Notes under the pieces: generated by a model
Databases searched by the model: none
What the model was told of the DNA's origin: nothing
Seen by the model: the letters and a program-made list of their open reading frames with translations, nothing else
In this document: in pieces, positions 9,128 to 18,616 of the stretch
Layout of the letters: the number at the start of each line of letters is the position of its first letter
Numbering within the stretch: the first letter of the stretch is position 1
Translations under genes and position numbers: made by a program
Source: Ignavibacteriales bacterium
Lineage (GTDB): Bacteria; Bacteroidota; Ignavibacteria; Ignavibacteriales; Ignavibacteriaceae
Direction: 5' to 3'
DNA: 64,000 nt
Assembly: GCA_015709675.1 (NCBI GenBank)
Contig: CP054182.1
Coordinates: 2,769,448-2,833,447, forward strand

Positions 9128-10630
9128 ATGGAACTTTCTCAGAACCTACATGATCTGCTGAGTTTGCGGGCAGAACTGGTACTGACAGGAGTCATACTGC
9201 TTCTGCTGACGATTGAACTCTTCAGTAAAGGAAATAAAATACTTCTAAGAGCTGTTTCCTTAACCGGAATTGGTCTTGTACTTATTATTCTCTTTGGAGA
9301 CAGTAATACCAGTATGAAACTTTTCACCGGTTCAAACGGTGTTCCCCTCATGAGTATTGATCCTCTGGGAACCTTCGTTAAAATAATAGCATCAATTTCT
9401 GCTTTATTCACTGTCCTTTTTATGGGCATTAACCGTGAAGATGCAACTATGGAAAAGCGGGAGGGTGAATTTGTTGTTCTTCTGCTATGCACAGTACTTG
9501 GAGTTTTTTTCCTGTCATCATCTTATGACCTGATTCTTTTGTATGCCGGCTTTGAATTGCTCTCCATTTCATCTTACGCTTTGTCGGGATATTACAAACG
9601 CTCGTTACAAAGCAGCGAAGCATCGTTAAAATATCTTGTTTACGGAGCGGCATCTTCTGCAATAATGATATATGGTATATCCATTCTATACGGTTTAACC
9701 GGAACTACCAATATCTTCATCATTCAGGCGATTTTGGGATCCGGCGCAGTAAGCGGTGCCCTACTGCTGATGTCGGTCGTATTTATCCTTGCTGGTGTTG
9801 CATTCAAAATCTCCGCATTCCCGTTCCACTTCTGGACTCCGGATGTTTACGAAGGAGCCCCGACTCACTTTACAGCGTATCTTTCGGTCGCCAGTAAAAT
9901 AGGCGGATTTATTCTGCTTCTCCGTCTCATTCTGGACCTTTTCTTCAGAAAAGGATTTAATTCTGATGTATTACAGCCAATAAGCAGTCTGCCCTGGAAC
10001 GATATTCTTATTTTCATAAGTATCGGTTCAATGACTATCGGAAATTTGATTGCGCTTTGGCAAAGGAATGTTAAACGACTCCTGGCCTATTCCAGTATTG
10101 CACATGCCGGTTATCTTCTGGCGGGAATAGCTGCCCTGAACTCAGCAGGCATGGTGGCAGTGCTGGTTTACTTTGCGTTCTATCTTCTGATGAACTTAGG
10201 TGCATTCCTCGTTGTCATTCTCATTAAAAATGAAATTAACAGTGAAATGCTCGAAGATTATAACGGAATCGGCTCTAAACTGCCGCTTTATGCCATAACG
10301 CTAAGCATTTTTCTGATATCACTGACCGGACTACCCCCGACAGCCGGGTTTATCGGAAAATTCTATATTCTGATGGCCCTAATAAACGCAGATCAGGTTC
10401 TGCTTGCGTTTTTCCTGTTTCTGAACAGCGTTATCTCACTTTATTACTATGTAAGAGTGATGAAACACCTCTTTATTTCCAAACCAGAAAAGGAGCAGGG
10501 TCCGGTAACTCAGAATGTGTATGGCGGGGTTTTAACTCTGGTTCTGGCAGTACCGACCATAATTTTCGGAATTTTCTTTACTCCGATTATTAAATTTGCT
10601 GAAGCAGCCCTGAAGTTTTATCTGCCATAA
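9128..10630 (+). CDS. nuoN: NADH-quinone oxidoreductase subunit N
   Basis: 500-aa antiporter-like subunit (ND2 type). It has the motif FPFHFWTPDVYEGAPTH and YLSVASKIG near 235-260, then VKRLLAYSSIAHAGYLLAG near 316-334. It is the last gene of the cluster and is followed after 22 bp by a clear intrinsic terminator. No nuoE, nuoF or nuoG gene is found anywhere in the window. Confidence 0.95.
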   Translation: MELSQNLHDLLSLRAELVLTGVILLLLTIELFSKGNKILLRAVSLTGIGLVLIILFGDSNTSMKLFTGSNGVPLMSIDPLGTFVKIIASISALFTVLFMGINREDATMEKREGEFVVLLLCTVLGVFFLSSSYDLILLYAGFELLSISSYALSGYYKRSLQSSEASLKYLVYGAASSAIMIYGISILYGLTGTTNIFIIQAILGSGAVSGALLLMSVVFILAGVAFKISAFPFHFWTPDVYEGAPTHFTAYLSVASKIGGFILLLRLILDLFFRKGFNSDVLQPISSLPWNDILIFISIGSMTIGNLIALWQRNVKRLLAYSSIAHAGYLLAGIAALNSAGMVAVLVYFAFYLLMNLGAFLVVILIKNEINSEMLEDYNGIGSKLPLYAITLSIFLISLTGLPPTAGFIGKFYILMALINADQVLLAFFLFLNSVISLYYYVRVMKHLFISKPEKEQGPVTQNVYGGVLTLVLAVPTIIFGIFFTPIIKFAEAALKFYLP

Positions 10631-10652
10631 AGGGTTTTTCAAGGAATTTATT

Positions 10653-10687
10653 AACCGCAGTCAGCAAAACTGGCTGCGGTTTTTTTA
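10653..10687 (+). terminator. intrinsic terminator of the nuo operon
   Basis: A 12-bp stem AACCGCAGTCAG / CTGGCTGCGGTT with one G-T wobble and loop CAAAA is followed by seven T residues (10680-10686). It lies just downstream of the nuoN stop in the transcribed orientation. Confidence 0.9.
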
Positions 10688-10694
10688 TGGCCTT

Positions 10695-10768
10695 AGACTG
10701 CATAACTAACTGTTAATAAGGAACTTACACCGCTAAAACGGTGTTGAATTTGTTAAGAATTGCAGTCT
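10695..10768. repeat. nested inverted repeats upstream of the Fe-S/SOD operon
   Basis: AGACTGCA at 10695-10702 is exactly inverted at 10761-10768 (TGCAGTCT). Inside lies a second inverted repeat ACACCG-N6-CGGTGT (10727-10732 and 10739-10744). The right outer arm overlaps the proposed -35 of the downstream operon. This could be an operator pair or a structured RNA; the sequence alone does not decide. Confidence 0.4.
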
Positions 10769-10791
10769 GACACGCATTCTTCTTATATTTA
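10760..10791 (+). promoter_or_regulatory. putative promoter of the 111-aa gene / erpA-like / sod operon
   Basis: TTGCAG (10760-10765), an 18-bp spacer and TATATT (10784-10789, within TATATTTA) resemble a -35/-10 pair. A second TATAAT occurs at 10796-10801 without a matching -35. It lies downstream of the nuo terminator and about 42 bp before the GTG at 10834. Confidence 0.35.
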
Positions 10792-10833
10792 ATACTATAA
10801 TATTTCTAAATTAGCCGTATCCGAAACCCCAGG

Positions 10834-11169
10834 GTGTTTAATACATCTAATATCAGGCCTGAGGATACAATAAACCTCTTCAAAAACAGAAAACTTATGG
10901 AAAATATCAACAGTTTTATTGAGAAATTCAGAAAAAGATTTAAGTTCTTTTACAATTCAAACATCTTTTTCAGGGACATTCACTATACCTTAGTGCATGA
11001 TACCCTGCCTAAAGGACAAAATCTGCATCTTTCGGAAACAGAGAAAAAAGCCAAAGAAATTGTAAAAAATATGATTGAAGCCGGGGTTATAAGTCCAGTT
11101 TCAGATCACGCGTACAGAGTTATTGATACAAAATACCAGGAAAATAAAGAAACAGCAGTAGTTAGTTAA
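10834..11169 (+). CDS. small protein of unknown function upstream of erpA-like gene
   Basis: 111 aa from a GTG, or 90 aa if the ATG at 10897 is used; neither start has a clear Shine-Dalgarno sequence, so the start is uncertain. The protein is hydrophilic and strongly basic in its first half (EKFRKRFKFFYN), with no signal peptide, no membrane segment and no metal motif. The central part, HLSETEKKAKEIVKNMIEAGVI, looks like a helix followed by a short beta end. It lies 11 bp before the Fe-S carrier gene, so it is probably co-transcribed with erpA and sod. I do not recognise the family. Confidence 0.65.
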   Translation: MFNTSNIRPEDTINLFKNRKLMENINSFIEKFRKRFKFFYNSNIFFRDIHYTLVHDTLPKGQNLHLSETEKKAKEIVKNMIEAGVISPVSDHAYRVIDTKYQENKETAVVS

Positions 11170-11180
11170 CAGGAGATTAT

Positions 11181-11531
11181 ATGGAAACAGCACAGATAGA
11201 GAGAGAGATTACCATTACAGCAAAAGCCGTTAATCAGATCAAAAAAGTGATGGCTGAAAGTAAAATTCCAAGCGGTTATGGGCTAAGAGTTGGTGTTAAA
11301 GGAGGCGGGTGCTCAGGTCTTTCTTACACCCTTGGGTTTGATGAAAAAGCAAAGGACGGCGACACCATAATTGAAGAAGAGGGTGTAAGACTGTTTATTG
11401 ATGGGAAAAGTCTCTTCTATATCTCAGGTATGACACTTGATTTTACGGACGGATTGAACGGCAGAGGGTTTGTTTTCGACAACCCGAATGCAACAAAAAC
11501 CTGCGGCTGCGGCAGTTCTTTCGGGGTTTAA
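11181..11531 (+). CDS. erpA: iron-sulfur cluster carrier, HesB/IscA/ErpA family
   Basis: 116-aa A-type carrier that delivers Fe-S clusters to apo-proteins. The three ligand cysteines are present: Cys44 in [13 protein letters not shown] and Cys108/Cys110 in the C-terminal TCGCGSSF. A good Shine-Dalgarno (AGGAG) precedes the ATG. The subtype (ErpA, IscA or SufA) cannot be fixed from sequence; ErpA is a reasonable label since no isc or suf genes are adjacent. Located between the Fe-S-rich complex I cluster and a superoxide dismutase, it may serve Fe-S maintenance under oxidative stress. Confidence 0.9.
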   Translation: METAQIEREITITAKAVNQIKKVMAESKIPSGYGLRVGVKGGGCSGLSYTLGFDEKAKDGDTIIEEEGVRLFIDGKSLFYISGMTLDFTDGLNGRGFVFDNPNATKTCGCGSSFGV

Positions 11532-11533
11532 CC

Positions 11534-12244
11534 GTGAAGCGGCGCAGTTTCATCTCAGCATTTTCTCTTTTCGGGGCAGGAATGACCCTCGGAATGAACA
11601 ATTTAGGTATATTTTCTAATAGTAAAGGAAGGACATCTTTAATGGCTAATTACGAATTACCGGCACTCCCCTATGCTCATGACGCATTGGAGCCGTTTAT
11701 CGACAAAATGACGATGGAAATTCATCATGGCAAGCATCATAATGCTTATGTGACCAATTTGAATAATGCTCTTGCAGGCAATGAACTTCTCGGTTCATCA
11801 CTCGAACAATTGATGGCAGGTATCTCAAAATTATCACCCGCTGTCAGAAACAATGGCGGAGGTCATTACAATCACTCACTTTTCTGGAAAGTTATGAAGC
11901 CAGGAGGTTCAGCGCCGGAAGGAAAACTTCTTGACGCAATTAATTCTGCATTCACCTCTGTTGACGAGTTTAAAAAACTCTTTGCTAATGCAGCAATGAC
12001 AAGATTTGGTTCCGGCTGGGCATGGCTTTCAGTAGCAGATGGAAAACTGGTTATCTCTAGCACACCAAACCAGGATAACCCGCTGATGGATGTTGCTGAG
12101 GTTAAAGGCACTCCAATCTTAGGACTGGACGTTTGGGAGCATGCTTATTATCTGAAATATCAGAATAAGAGAAACGAGTACATTGAAAACTGGTGGAATG
12201 TTGTAAACTGGGGTGAAGTAGCGGCCCGTTTCGCAAAATCTTAA
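11534..12244 (+). CDS. sodA: superoxide dismutase (Fe/Mn family) with Tat-like leader
   Basis: 236 aa from a GTG two bases after the erpA-like stop. Metal ligands are His64, His114, Asp199 and His203 (motifs [24 protein letters not shown]). The GGGH region before His114 together with Gln180 in TPNQDN is the arrangement usual for Mn-type enzymes, so manganese or cambialistic use is likely. Residues 1-30 form a twin-arginine-like leader ([15 protein letters not shown]) suggesting export. A second start is credible: ATG 11642 (Met37) is preceded at 8 bp by AAGGAAGGA and begins at the usual N-terminus of the mature enzyme. Both an exported and a cytoplasmic form are therefore possible. Confidence 0.92.
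   Translation: MKRRSFISAFSLFGAGMTLGMNNLGIFSNSKGRTSLMANYELPALPYAHDALEPFIDKMTMEIHHGKHHNAYVTNLNNALAGNELLGSSLEQLMAGISKLSPAVRNNGGGHYNHSLFWKVMKPGGSAPEGKLLDAINSAFTSVDEFKKLFANAAMTRFGSGWAWLSVADGKLVISSTPNQDNPLMDVAEVKGTPILGLDVWEHAYYLKYQNKRNEYIENWWNVVNWGEVAARFAKS
11625..11633 (+). promoter_or_regulatory. internal Shine-Dalgarno for a second SOD start at 11642
   Basis: AAGGAAGGA lies 8 bp before an in-frame ATG (Met37 of the long form), exactly where the conserved catalytic domain begins. It is stronger than anything before the GTG at 11534, and could drive synthesis of a leaderless enzyme. Confidence 0.5.
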
Positions 12245-12260
12245 AATATCCCTAAAAGTA

Positions 12261-12294
12261 AAAAGGCCTCAGAAATTCTGAGGCCTTTTTTTTA
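12261..12294. terminator. bidirectional intrinsic terminator between sod and atpC
   Basis: AAAAGGCCTCAG / CTGAGGCCTTTT forms a perfect 12-bp stem with loop AAATT. It has T residues on the right for plus-strand transcription and A residues on the left (T on the minus strand). It sits between the convergent sod and atpC genes and can stop both. Confidence 0.9.
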
Positions 12295-12295
12295 T

Positions 12296-12703
12296 TTATA
12301 ACCCTTTGGCTATTCGCAGCCGGTTAAGAGCTCTGGTTAGAGCAGCTTCAGCACGCGGAACATCCACGTCACTGCTTCCCTTTTTCGATAGTCTGTCCTG
12401 AGCCCTCTTTGCAGAGTTTTCTGCTCTTTGAACATTGATTTCGTCAGCACGCTCGAGCGAGTCAGCAAGTATAAGAATTTTATTATGCAACACTTCAACT
12501 GTTCCGCCTGATGTTGCAAATAAAACTTCATTATTGTCGGCTTCAATTATTTTAATACCACCAACTTCAAATGTACTCATCAGAGGTGCGTGAGCTCTTA
12601 AAACCTGAAACGAACCCTCAGTTCCGGGAATGGTAACAGATACTACTTCACCATGGTACACCGGTTTAGAGGGGGTAATTATTTCAAGGTCAAGATTTTT
12701 CAT
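12296..12703 (-). CDS. atpC: ATP synthase F1 epsilon subunit
   Basis: 135 aa. The N-terminal beta-sandwich (IITPSKPVYHGEVVSVTIPGTEGSF, given in part as PSKPVYHGEV) and the C-terminal helical hairpin (about 88-135, ending ALNRLRIAK) are both present. Epsilon is the central-stalk subunit that regulates rotation. It starts one base after the atpD stop, and ends against the shared terminator with sod. Confidence 0.95.
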   Translation of the reverse strand: MKNLDLEIITPSKPVYHGEVVSVTIPGTEGSFQVLRAHAPLMSTFEVGGIKIIEADNNEVLFATSGGTVEVLHNKILILADSLERADEINVQRAENSAKRAQDRLSKKGSSDVDVPRAEAALTRALNRLRIAKGL

Positions 12704-12704
12704 T

Positions 12705-14147
<1,443 letters not shown>

Positions 14148-14150
14148 TTA

Positions 14151-14180
14151 GAAATTTACTGAATTTTTTACTCATTTCAA
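14151..14180 (-). promoter_or_regulatory. putative atpDC promoter
   Basis: On the minus strand TTGAAA (14175-14180), a 16-bp spacer and TAAATT within TAAATTTC (14151-14158) end 33 bp before the TTG start. The perfect palindrome TCATTTCAAATGA (14172-14184) overlaps the -35 and might be an operator. Confidence 0.35.
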
Positions 14181-14214
14181 ATGAACACATTTCCCAATAA
14201 CCACGAAATAGGGG

Positions 14215-16527
14215 CTACTTGAGGTAGACCATTTTACGGACTGAGGAGAAGGAATCCCCCGTCAGCCGGTAAAGATAGACTCCTGAAGCCAAATCGAGCC
14301 CGTAAGCAGAAGGACTAAAGTCAACAGCAATAACACCCGGCTCAACCTCTCCCTCAAAGAGTATTGCTAAATCCCGCCCAAGGATATCCGTAAGTATGAG
14401 GCTTATATTCTGCCTTTGTGACACGCTTATTTTAATCGTTGTCATTGGATTAAATGGATTGGGATAATTCTGATATAGTTCAAATGATGAGACGGAAGCT
14501 CCCATTGTTTCCTGAAGACCGGTAGGAACTATGAATATACCAGTCCCCCCTTCATCATTATATCTCTTTTTGAACTCCTGCATGTACTGATTGGCTACGA
14601 GCGGATCCACTATAATGAGGGTATTCTCATCATTATTGGTTTCCGCAGCAGTTGACCAGTTATGTGACCCGGTTATTACCGTCGGGAAACTCTCCGGATG
14701 AGATGGATCAACGACAGCATATTTATGATGCAGAACACCTGCAGAGGAATTATCAAAAACCTCAGAGAAGGTTTTCAAGTAATTATACTGTGAACTCGCA
14801 TCACCCGTCTGGTCAATAATGCCTCTTAAGTTTACTCCCAGATCATGACGGTTACGCAGCGTTGTGGCAATTTCACCACGAGTAAATGAATATAATGCAT
14901 AAAAAACATGATGATTTGCCGTGTTAATTGCAGACATAATCTTGCTGGTTGTCTGATCAGAGGGGCTGAAATACAATTTAACATCTCTTCCTCCCACGGT
15001 AAAAGAGTGAGGCGTATTGTCAAGCTTTTGTGAACCGAACCGGGCATTTGCAGCATTTGGTTCATCGGTATTACTTCCCCACATTTCCTCAAACTCAATC
15101 ATATACGCCTGAGCAAGTGATGGATCATTAATCTCTATGATATTATTTTTCCAGTTGAGTTCAGTTGTAGTAAGATTATACGAACCCGTCCATATCCAGT
15201 CATTGGAAAGAATAGTATCTCTGGCGTCAATAACAAGGAATTTATTGTGCATGATACCGCTCGTGGACTGTCTTTTGCTCATTTTAATACCGGCGTTGAG
15301 CAGTGAGATCATTCCCGGCTGATTTGTTCTGCTGTCATATACAACACGAATTTTCACTCCCCGGTTTTTTGCCGTCAGCAATGCAGCTATAACATCAGTG
15401 AGTCCGGTAAAACTATATACCGCCATATCAATTGAGTAGTTTGCCCTGTTTATTCTTTCAACCAGCTTTTGCTGAAAATTCACATTCCCCTGTGCGGCAT
15501 TTCCGGGCAATGCAACGGAAGTATCAACAGAATAATTGAAATATACATTAATTTTTCCAACTTCTGGATCATCAGATGCTGTGATAACACTCTGAAGACC
15601 GGAAACACTCAATCCGGCTGAATTCGCAGATAAGGCTTTGAAGAAATACCTTGTTCCGGGTTCTAATCCAGTAACCGGGACGGAATGTGATGTTGTATCT
15701 ACAGATATCAGAAGAGTATCAAGTTCAACATTTTCCGTCAGACCGTATGCAACTCTGGAATCTCCGTTTCTCACTGTTGAAAAATACACCTTGAAGGAGG
15801 ATGTCGTAATATCTGCAGCTAAAACAGGAGTTAGAATCTGAGGTGCTCCATCGTACACAAAATCAGCAATAAATCTCGGCATGATCTGATAGCCTGAACT
15901 ATAGGGGGCGCTAAACTTATACTGAGCAAGTATACCCACAATATCAACTGATCCTGAAGGAATCGGAGTTCCGATTACTGAGGTGACATTATTGTCAATC
16001 CTGAGTGTTAATGTACCTGTACCGTCAGTTATATTATAATTAGTAGCAGAAGCAAAATTACCGCTGCCCGTAATAGTACAGTTATCTATTCGTATAAGTT
16101 TGCTCTCATATTCCTCATACCCATTCCACTGTTGAGCCAGTATCTGAGCTATGGTAAGTACTTCCGGCTCAATTTGCTGCCCCGAAGATATCTTGAGAAC
16201 CGTTGACCCTGAAGCTGCCAGATCAAATTGCGTAAGTCCGTTAAAATGGGTAACAGAAGAATAAACTTCTACTGTATCACCCGGCACCAGAGGGCCTGCA
16301 AAAGTTGATCCATAAACACTAATAGCACCAGTTTCATCCTGAATTGCACCGGGGCCGGCTGTTCCGAAATGATTCGAAGCAGTTACCACTCCCCGTACCT
16401 TGAAATACTGACCCATGGTAACAGGAATTCCGGATGCGTCATTAACACGGAGATTAACTATGGGAGTGATATCCTGTGCGGCCGCAAAGCCGGAAATCAC
16501 TAATAAAAGGAGAACAATTCTGTGCAT
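14215..16527 (-). CDS. secreted phospholipase D-family protein with OB folds and T9SS sorting domain
   Basis: 770 aa. A signal peptide (1-17, ending FAAAQ) is followed by two OB-fold-like segments (about 20-110 and 125-225), a fibronectin-III-like domain (about 230-320) and two PLD domains. HKD motif 1 is His427-x-Lys429, Asp434 and GSYN 448-451; HKD motif 2 is His600-x-Lys602, Asp607 and GSHN 620-623, so both half-sites are intact. NYPNPFNP (687-694) opens a T9SS type A sorting domain ending RKMVYLK. PLD enzymes cleave phosphodiesters of phospholipids or nucleic acids; the Nuc-like spacing and OB folds suggest an extracellular nuclease, but a phospholipase is equally possible from sequence. 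Last gene of the surface block; it starts on the last base of the NHL lipoprotein gene. Confidence 0.88.
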   Translation of the reverse strand: MHRIVLLLLVISGFAAAQDITPIVNLRVNDASGIPVTMGQYFKVRGVVTASNHFGTAGPGAIQDETGAISVYGSTFAGPLVPGDTVEVYSSVTHFNGLTQFDLAASGSTVLKISSGQQIEPEVLTIAQILAQQWNGYEEYESKLIRIDNCTITGSGNFASATNYNITDGTGTLTLRIDNNVTSVIGTPIPSGSVDIVGILAQYKFSAPYSSGYQIMPRFIADFVYDGAPQILTPVLAADITTSSFKVYFSTVRNGDSRVAYGLTENVELDTLLISVDTTSHSVPVTGLEPGTRYFFKALSANSAGLSVSGLQSVITASDDPEVGKINVYFNYSVDTSVALPGNAAQGNVNFQQKLVERINRANYSIDMAVYSFTGLTDVIAALLTAKNRGVKIRVVYDSRTNQPGMISLLNAGIKMSKRQSTSGIMHNKFLVIDARDTILSNDWIWTGSYNLTTTELNWKNNIIEINDPSLAQAYMIEFEEMWGSNTDEPNAANARFGSQKLDNTPHSFTVGGRDVKLYFSPSDQTTSKIMSAINTANHHVFYALYSFTRGEIATTLRNRHDLGVNLRGIIDQTGDASSQYNYLKTFSEVFDNSSAGVLHHKYAVVDPSHPESFPTVITGSHNWSTAAETNNDENTLIIVDPLVANQYMQEFKKRYNDEGGTGIFIVPTGLQETMGASVSSFELYQNYPNPFNPMTTIKISVSQRQNISLILTDILGRDLAILFEGEVEPGVIAVDFSPSAYGLDLASGVYLYRLTGDSFSSVRKMVYLK

Positions 16528-17615
16528 TATATATTCGTTGATAAAATAAATCGAAGTATCCGGTTATTCTTTGTATCTGCGATATACAGAGTACGGTCAT
16601 AAAAAGCTACACCCATCGGCCCGTTAAACATTGATGACCCGCCAAAGGACTGAGCTTCATCACCCGAGGAGTTGAAAACAAACACGCTGTCCTTCTGTGC
16701 ATCAACAATAAACATGTTGCCTGAATTGTCAATGGCTACATCTTCAGGCTGTTCAAATCTGCCAACCCTCATCAGATCAGCATTACCCGGCTGCAGTTTA
16801 CTAATGTAACCTGAAAACTCTGTAGTTTCAATAAATGTGAACCACTGTGTTTTAAACGAGTTTTCACCAGTGAGCGTAACAACGATATCCTGATTCCTGC
16901 GGTTAAATGCGGCTATTGATGATAAATTGTTTGCACTGAGCAGTCCCGTCCCAAGGGGTTCAATAAGCGGAACTCTGCCTATAAGGGTATCCTTCTTAAC
17001 TCCTCCGATAATTCTTCTTTCAAAGAAAAGGATAGAATTATCAGGAAGTTTAAAAATGTTATTGTTTATAGGGCCCTTCCTGGTTACAAAGATACGGTTA
17101 TCATAAAGAACCGTAACTCCGGTATATTTTAATGCAGTATTAAAATCATCAGCCACACCAACTCTTGGAAGAAGCCGGGTAACAGGAGCAGAAGCTATGT
17201 TATGATTGGAAGCAACAAGATCAATTTTATACACTGCATCGTAGGTTTGCAATGCTCCGGTTGAGAGGACTGTATCAAACTGACCGCAGACAATCAGATT
17301 GAATTCATAATCCTGGGCAATAGCTATCGGGTGTTTTATGGGTAAAGCACCTGCAATAGTACCATCCAGTCTCATCATCACAATGCGGTCATTATCGGTA
17401 TCAGCAACGTAAATAAAGGGCTCTCTGCCGATGAGAATATCCTGCGGATTATTAAATCCGCTCCATACCGGATTCAGCTGAATGTATGTTGTATCGCCGG
17501 GAGGAGTAGTATCCCTTACGGAATTTCCAAATTCGGTCAGATCAAGTTTGTCACTGCATCCGCCAAGGAAAATCAACATTCCGGAAAATATTGCTGTTAA
17601 GATATGTTTTTTCAT
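16527..17615 (-). CDS. NHL-repeat lipoprotein
   Basis: 362 aa with a lipoprotein signal peptide (lipobox FLGGC, Cys20). NHL-type beta-propeller strands are recognisable: IYVADTDNDRIVMMRLDG (about 68-85), DVAIDNSGNMFIVDAQKD near 286-303, and GVAFYDRTLYIADTKNNRIL near 338-357. NHL propellers are protein- or ligand-binding scaffolds. The gene overlaps the PorV-like gene by 4 bp and the PLD gene by 1 bp, so the three are translationally coupled and may work together at the outer membrane. Confidence 0.82.
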   Translation of the reverse strand: MKKHILTAIFSGMLIFLGGCSDKLDLTEFGNSVRDTTPPGDTTYIQLNPVWSGFNNPQDILIGREPFIYVADTDNDRIVMMRLDGTIAGALPIKHPIAIAQDYEFNLIVCGQFDTVLSTGALQTYDAVYKIDLVASNHNIASAPVTRLLPRVGVADDFNTALKYTGVTVLYDNRIFVTRKGPINNNIFKLPDNSILFFERRIIGGVKKDTLIGRVPLIEPLGTGLLSANNLSSIAAFNRRNQDIVVTLTGENSFKTQWFTFIETTEFSGYISKLQPGNADLMRVGRFEQPEDVAIDNSGNMFIVDAQKDSVFVFNSSGDEAQSFGGSSMFNGPMGVAFYDRTLYIADTKNNRILRFILSTNI

Positions 17616-18616
17616 AAGATACCGACACTCACTGAAATTCTGTGGGATGAACCAAGTCTCTCAAAACCAGCATAAGCGTAATCAAATGTTAAGAGCGAAA
17701 ATCCTGCATTATATTTAATACCTGCCCCAAAAGTCAGATCCTGCTCAAGAACATTAAATTTATAACCACCGCGGAGAGCAAAAGAAATTCCTTCAAAGGA
17801 ATTAAAGACATATTCACTTCCGAAGGAAATATTTTCACTGTTATCATTCGGATGATTCAGCTGGAGACTGGTAGTCACCATCTGATGCTCATCCTGATAC
17901 GGTTCAAATGCAATTCCAAACCGGAACATAGTCGGAGGAGAGAAACTCTGCCAATCCGATTTTGAACGCTTACCAACCAGGGTTACTTCCCCGTCTGGTG
18001 CAAGCTGGTTTCCAAAGTTGGTAACTGAAACCGCAAAACGTGAGGTGCCCAGACCCGTCCAGTAAAAAGTACCAAGGTCAATGAGAACGCCTCTCATTTT
18101 CAATTTATCAAGTGTTTCTTCCATATATCTTACGGTTGCACCAAAACTAAACTGATCAGTCATTTTCTTTGCAAACGTAAGTCCGATTGCGATATCAGAG
18201 AATGCAAAATACTGACCTGTGCCAAAGGGGGCAAATTCCGTAGTTACTTTCATTTTATCCATAGTCACAGAGGTAAACGAAAGCCCTATAGCGTCACTTG
18301 GGGTTAAATGATAAACCGCACCAAGAAAATCATGATTGATATCTACAACCCACTGGTTATGGGAGAACATGATTTCATTTGTAGTAAACTGAGTAATTCC
18401 AGCCGGATTCCAATAGAGTGCTGATGCATCATCAGAGATAGCCACAAAAGCATCGCCAAGTGAAGTTGCACGGCTTCCGATACCAATTTTCAAAAACTGA
18501 GCGGTTGATATACCGCTTCTCTGTCCGCCCAGATTCGGAAACAACTGAGCATGAATAGTGCCGGTCAGAAAAACGACCAGCAGGAGGATTATTTTCTTAA
18601 AATCTGACTGTAACAC
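17612..18616 (-). CDS. PorV/PorQ-family outer-membrane protein
   Basis: 334 aa with a signal peptide ending near GTIHAQ. The family hallmark lies near residues 38-72: QFLKIGIGSRATSLGDAFVA, then DDASALYWNPAG, then a beta-barrel. PorV is the shuttle that carries T9SS cargo from the translocon to the attachment complex. Several paralogues per genome are usual, so this copy may be dedicated to the three sorting-domain proteins beside it. The frame starts 20 bp inside the TonB receptor gene, a strong sign of coupling. Confidence 0.85.
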   Translation of the reverse strand: MLQSDFKKIILLLVVFLTGTIHAQLFPNLGGQRSGISTAQFLKIGIGSRATSLGDAFVAISDDASALYWNPAGITQFTTNEIMFSHNQWVVDINHDFLGAVYHLTPSDAIGLSFTSVTMDKMKVTTEFAPFGTGQYFAFSDIAIGLTFAKKMTDQFSFGATVRYMEETLDKLKMRGVLIDLGTFYWTGLGTSRFAVSVTNFGNQLAPDGEVTLVGKRSKSDWQSFSPPTMFRFGIAFEPYQDEHQMVTTSLQLNHPNDNSENISFGSEYVFNSFEGISFALRGGYKFNVLEQDLTFGAGIKYNAGFSLLTFDYAYAGFERLGSSHRISVSVGIL

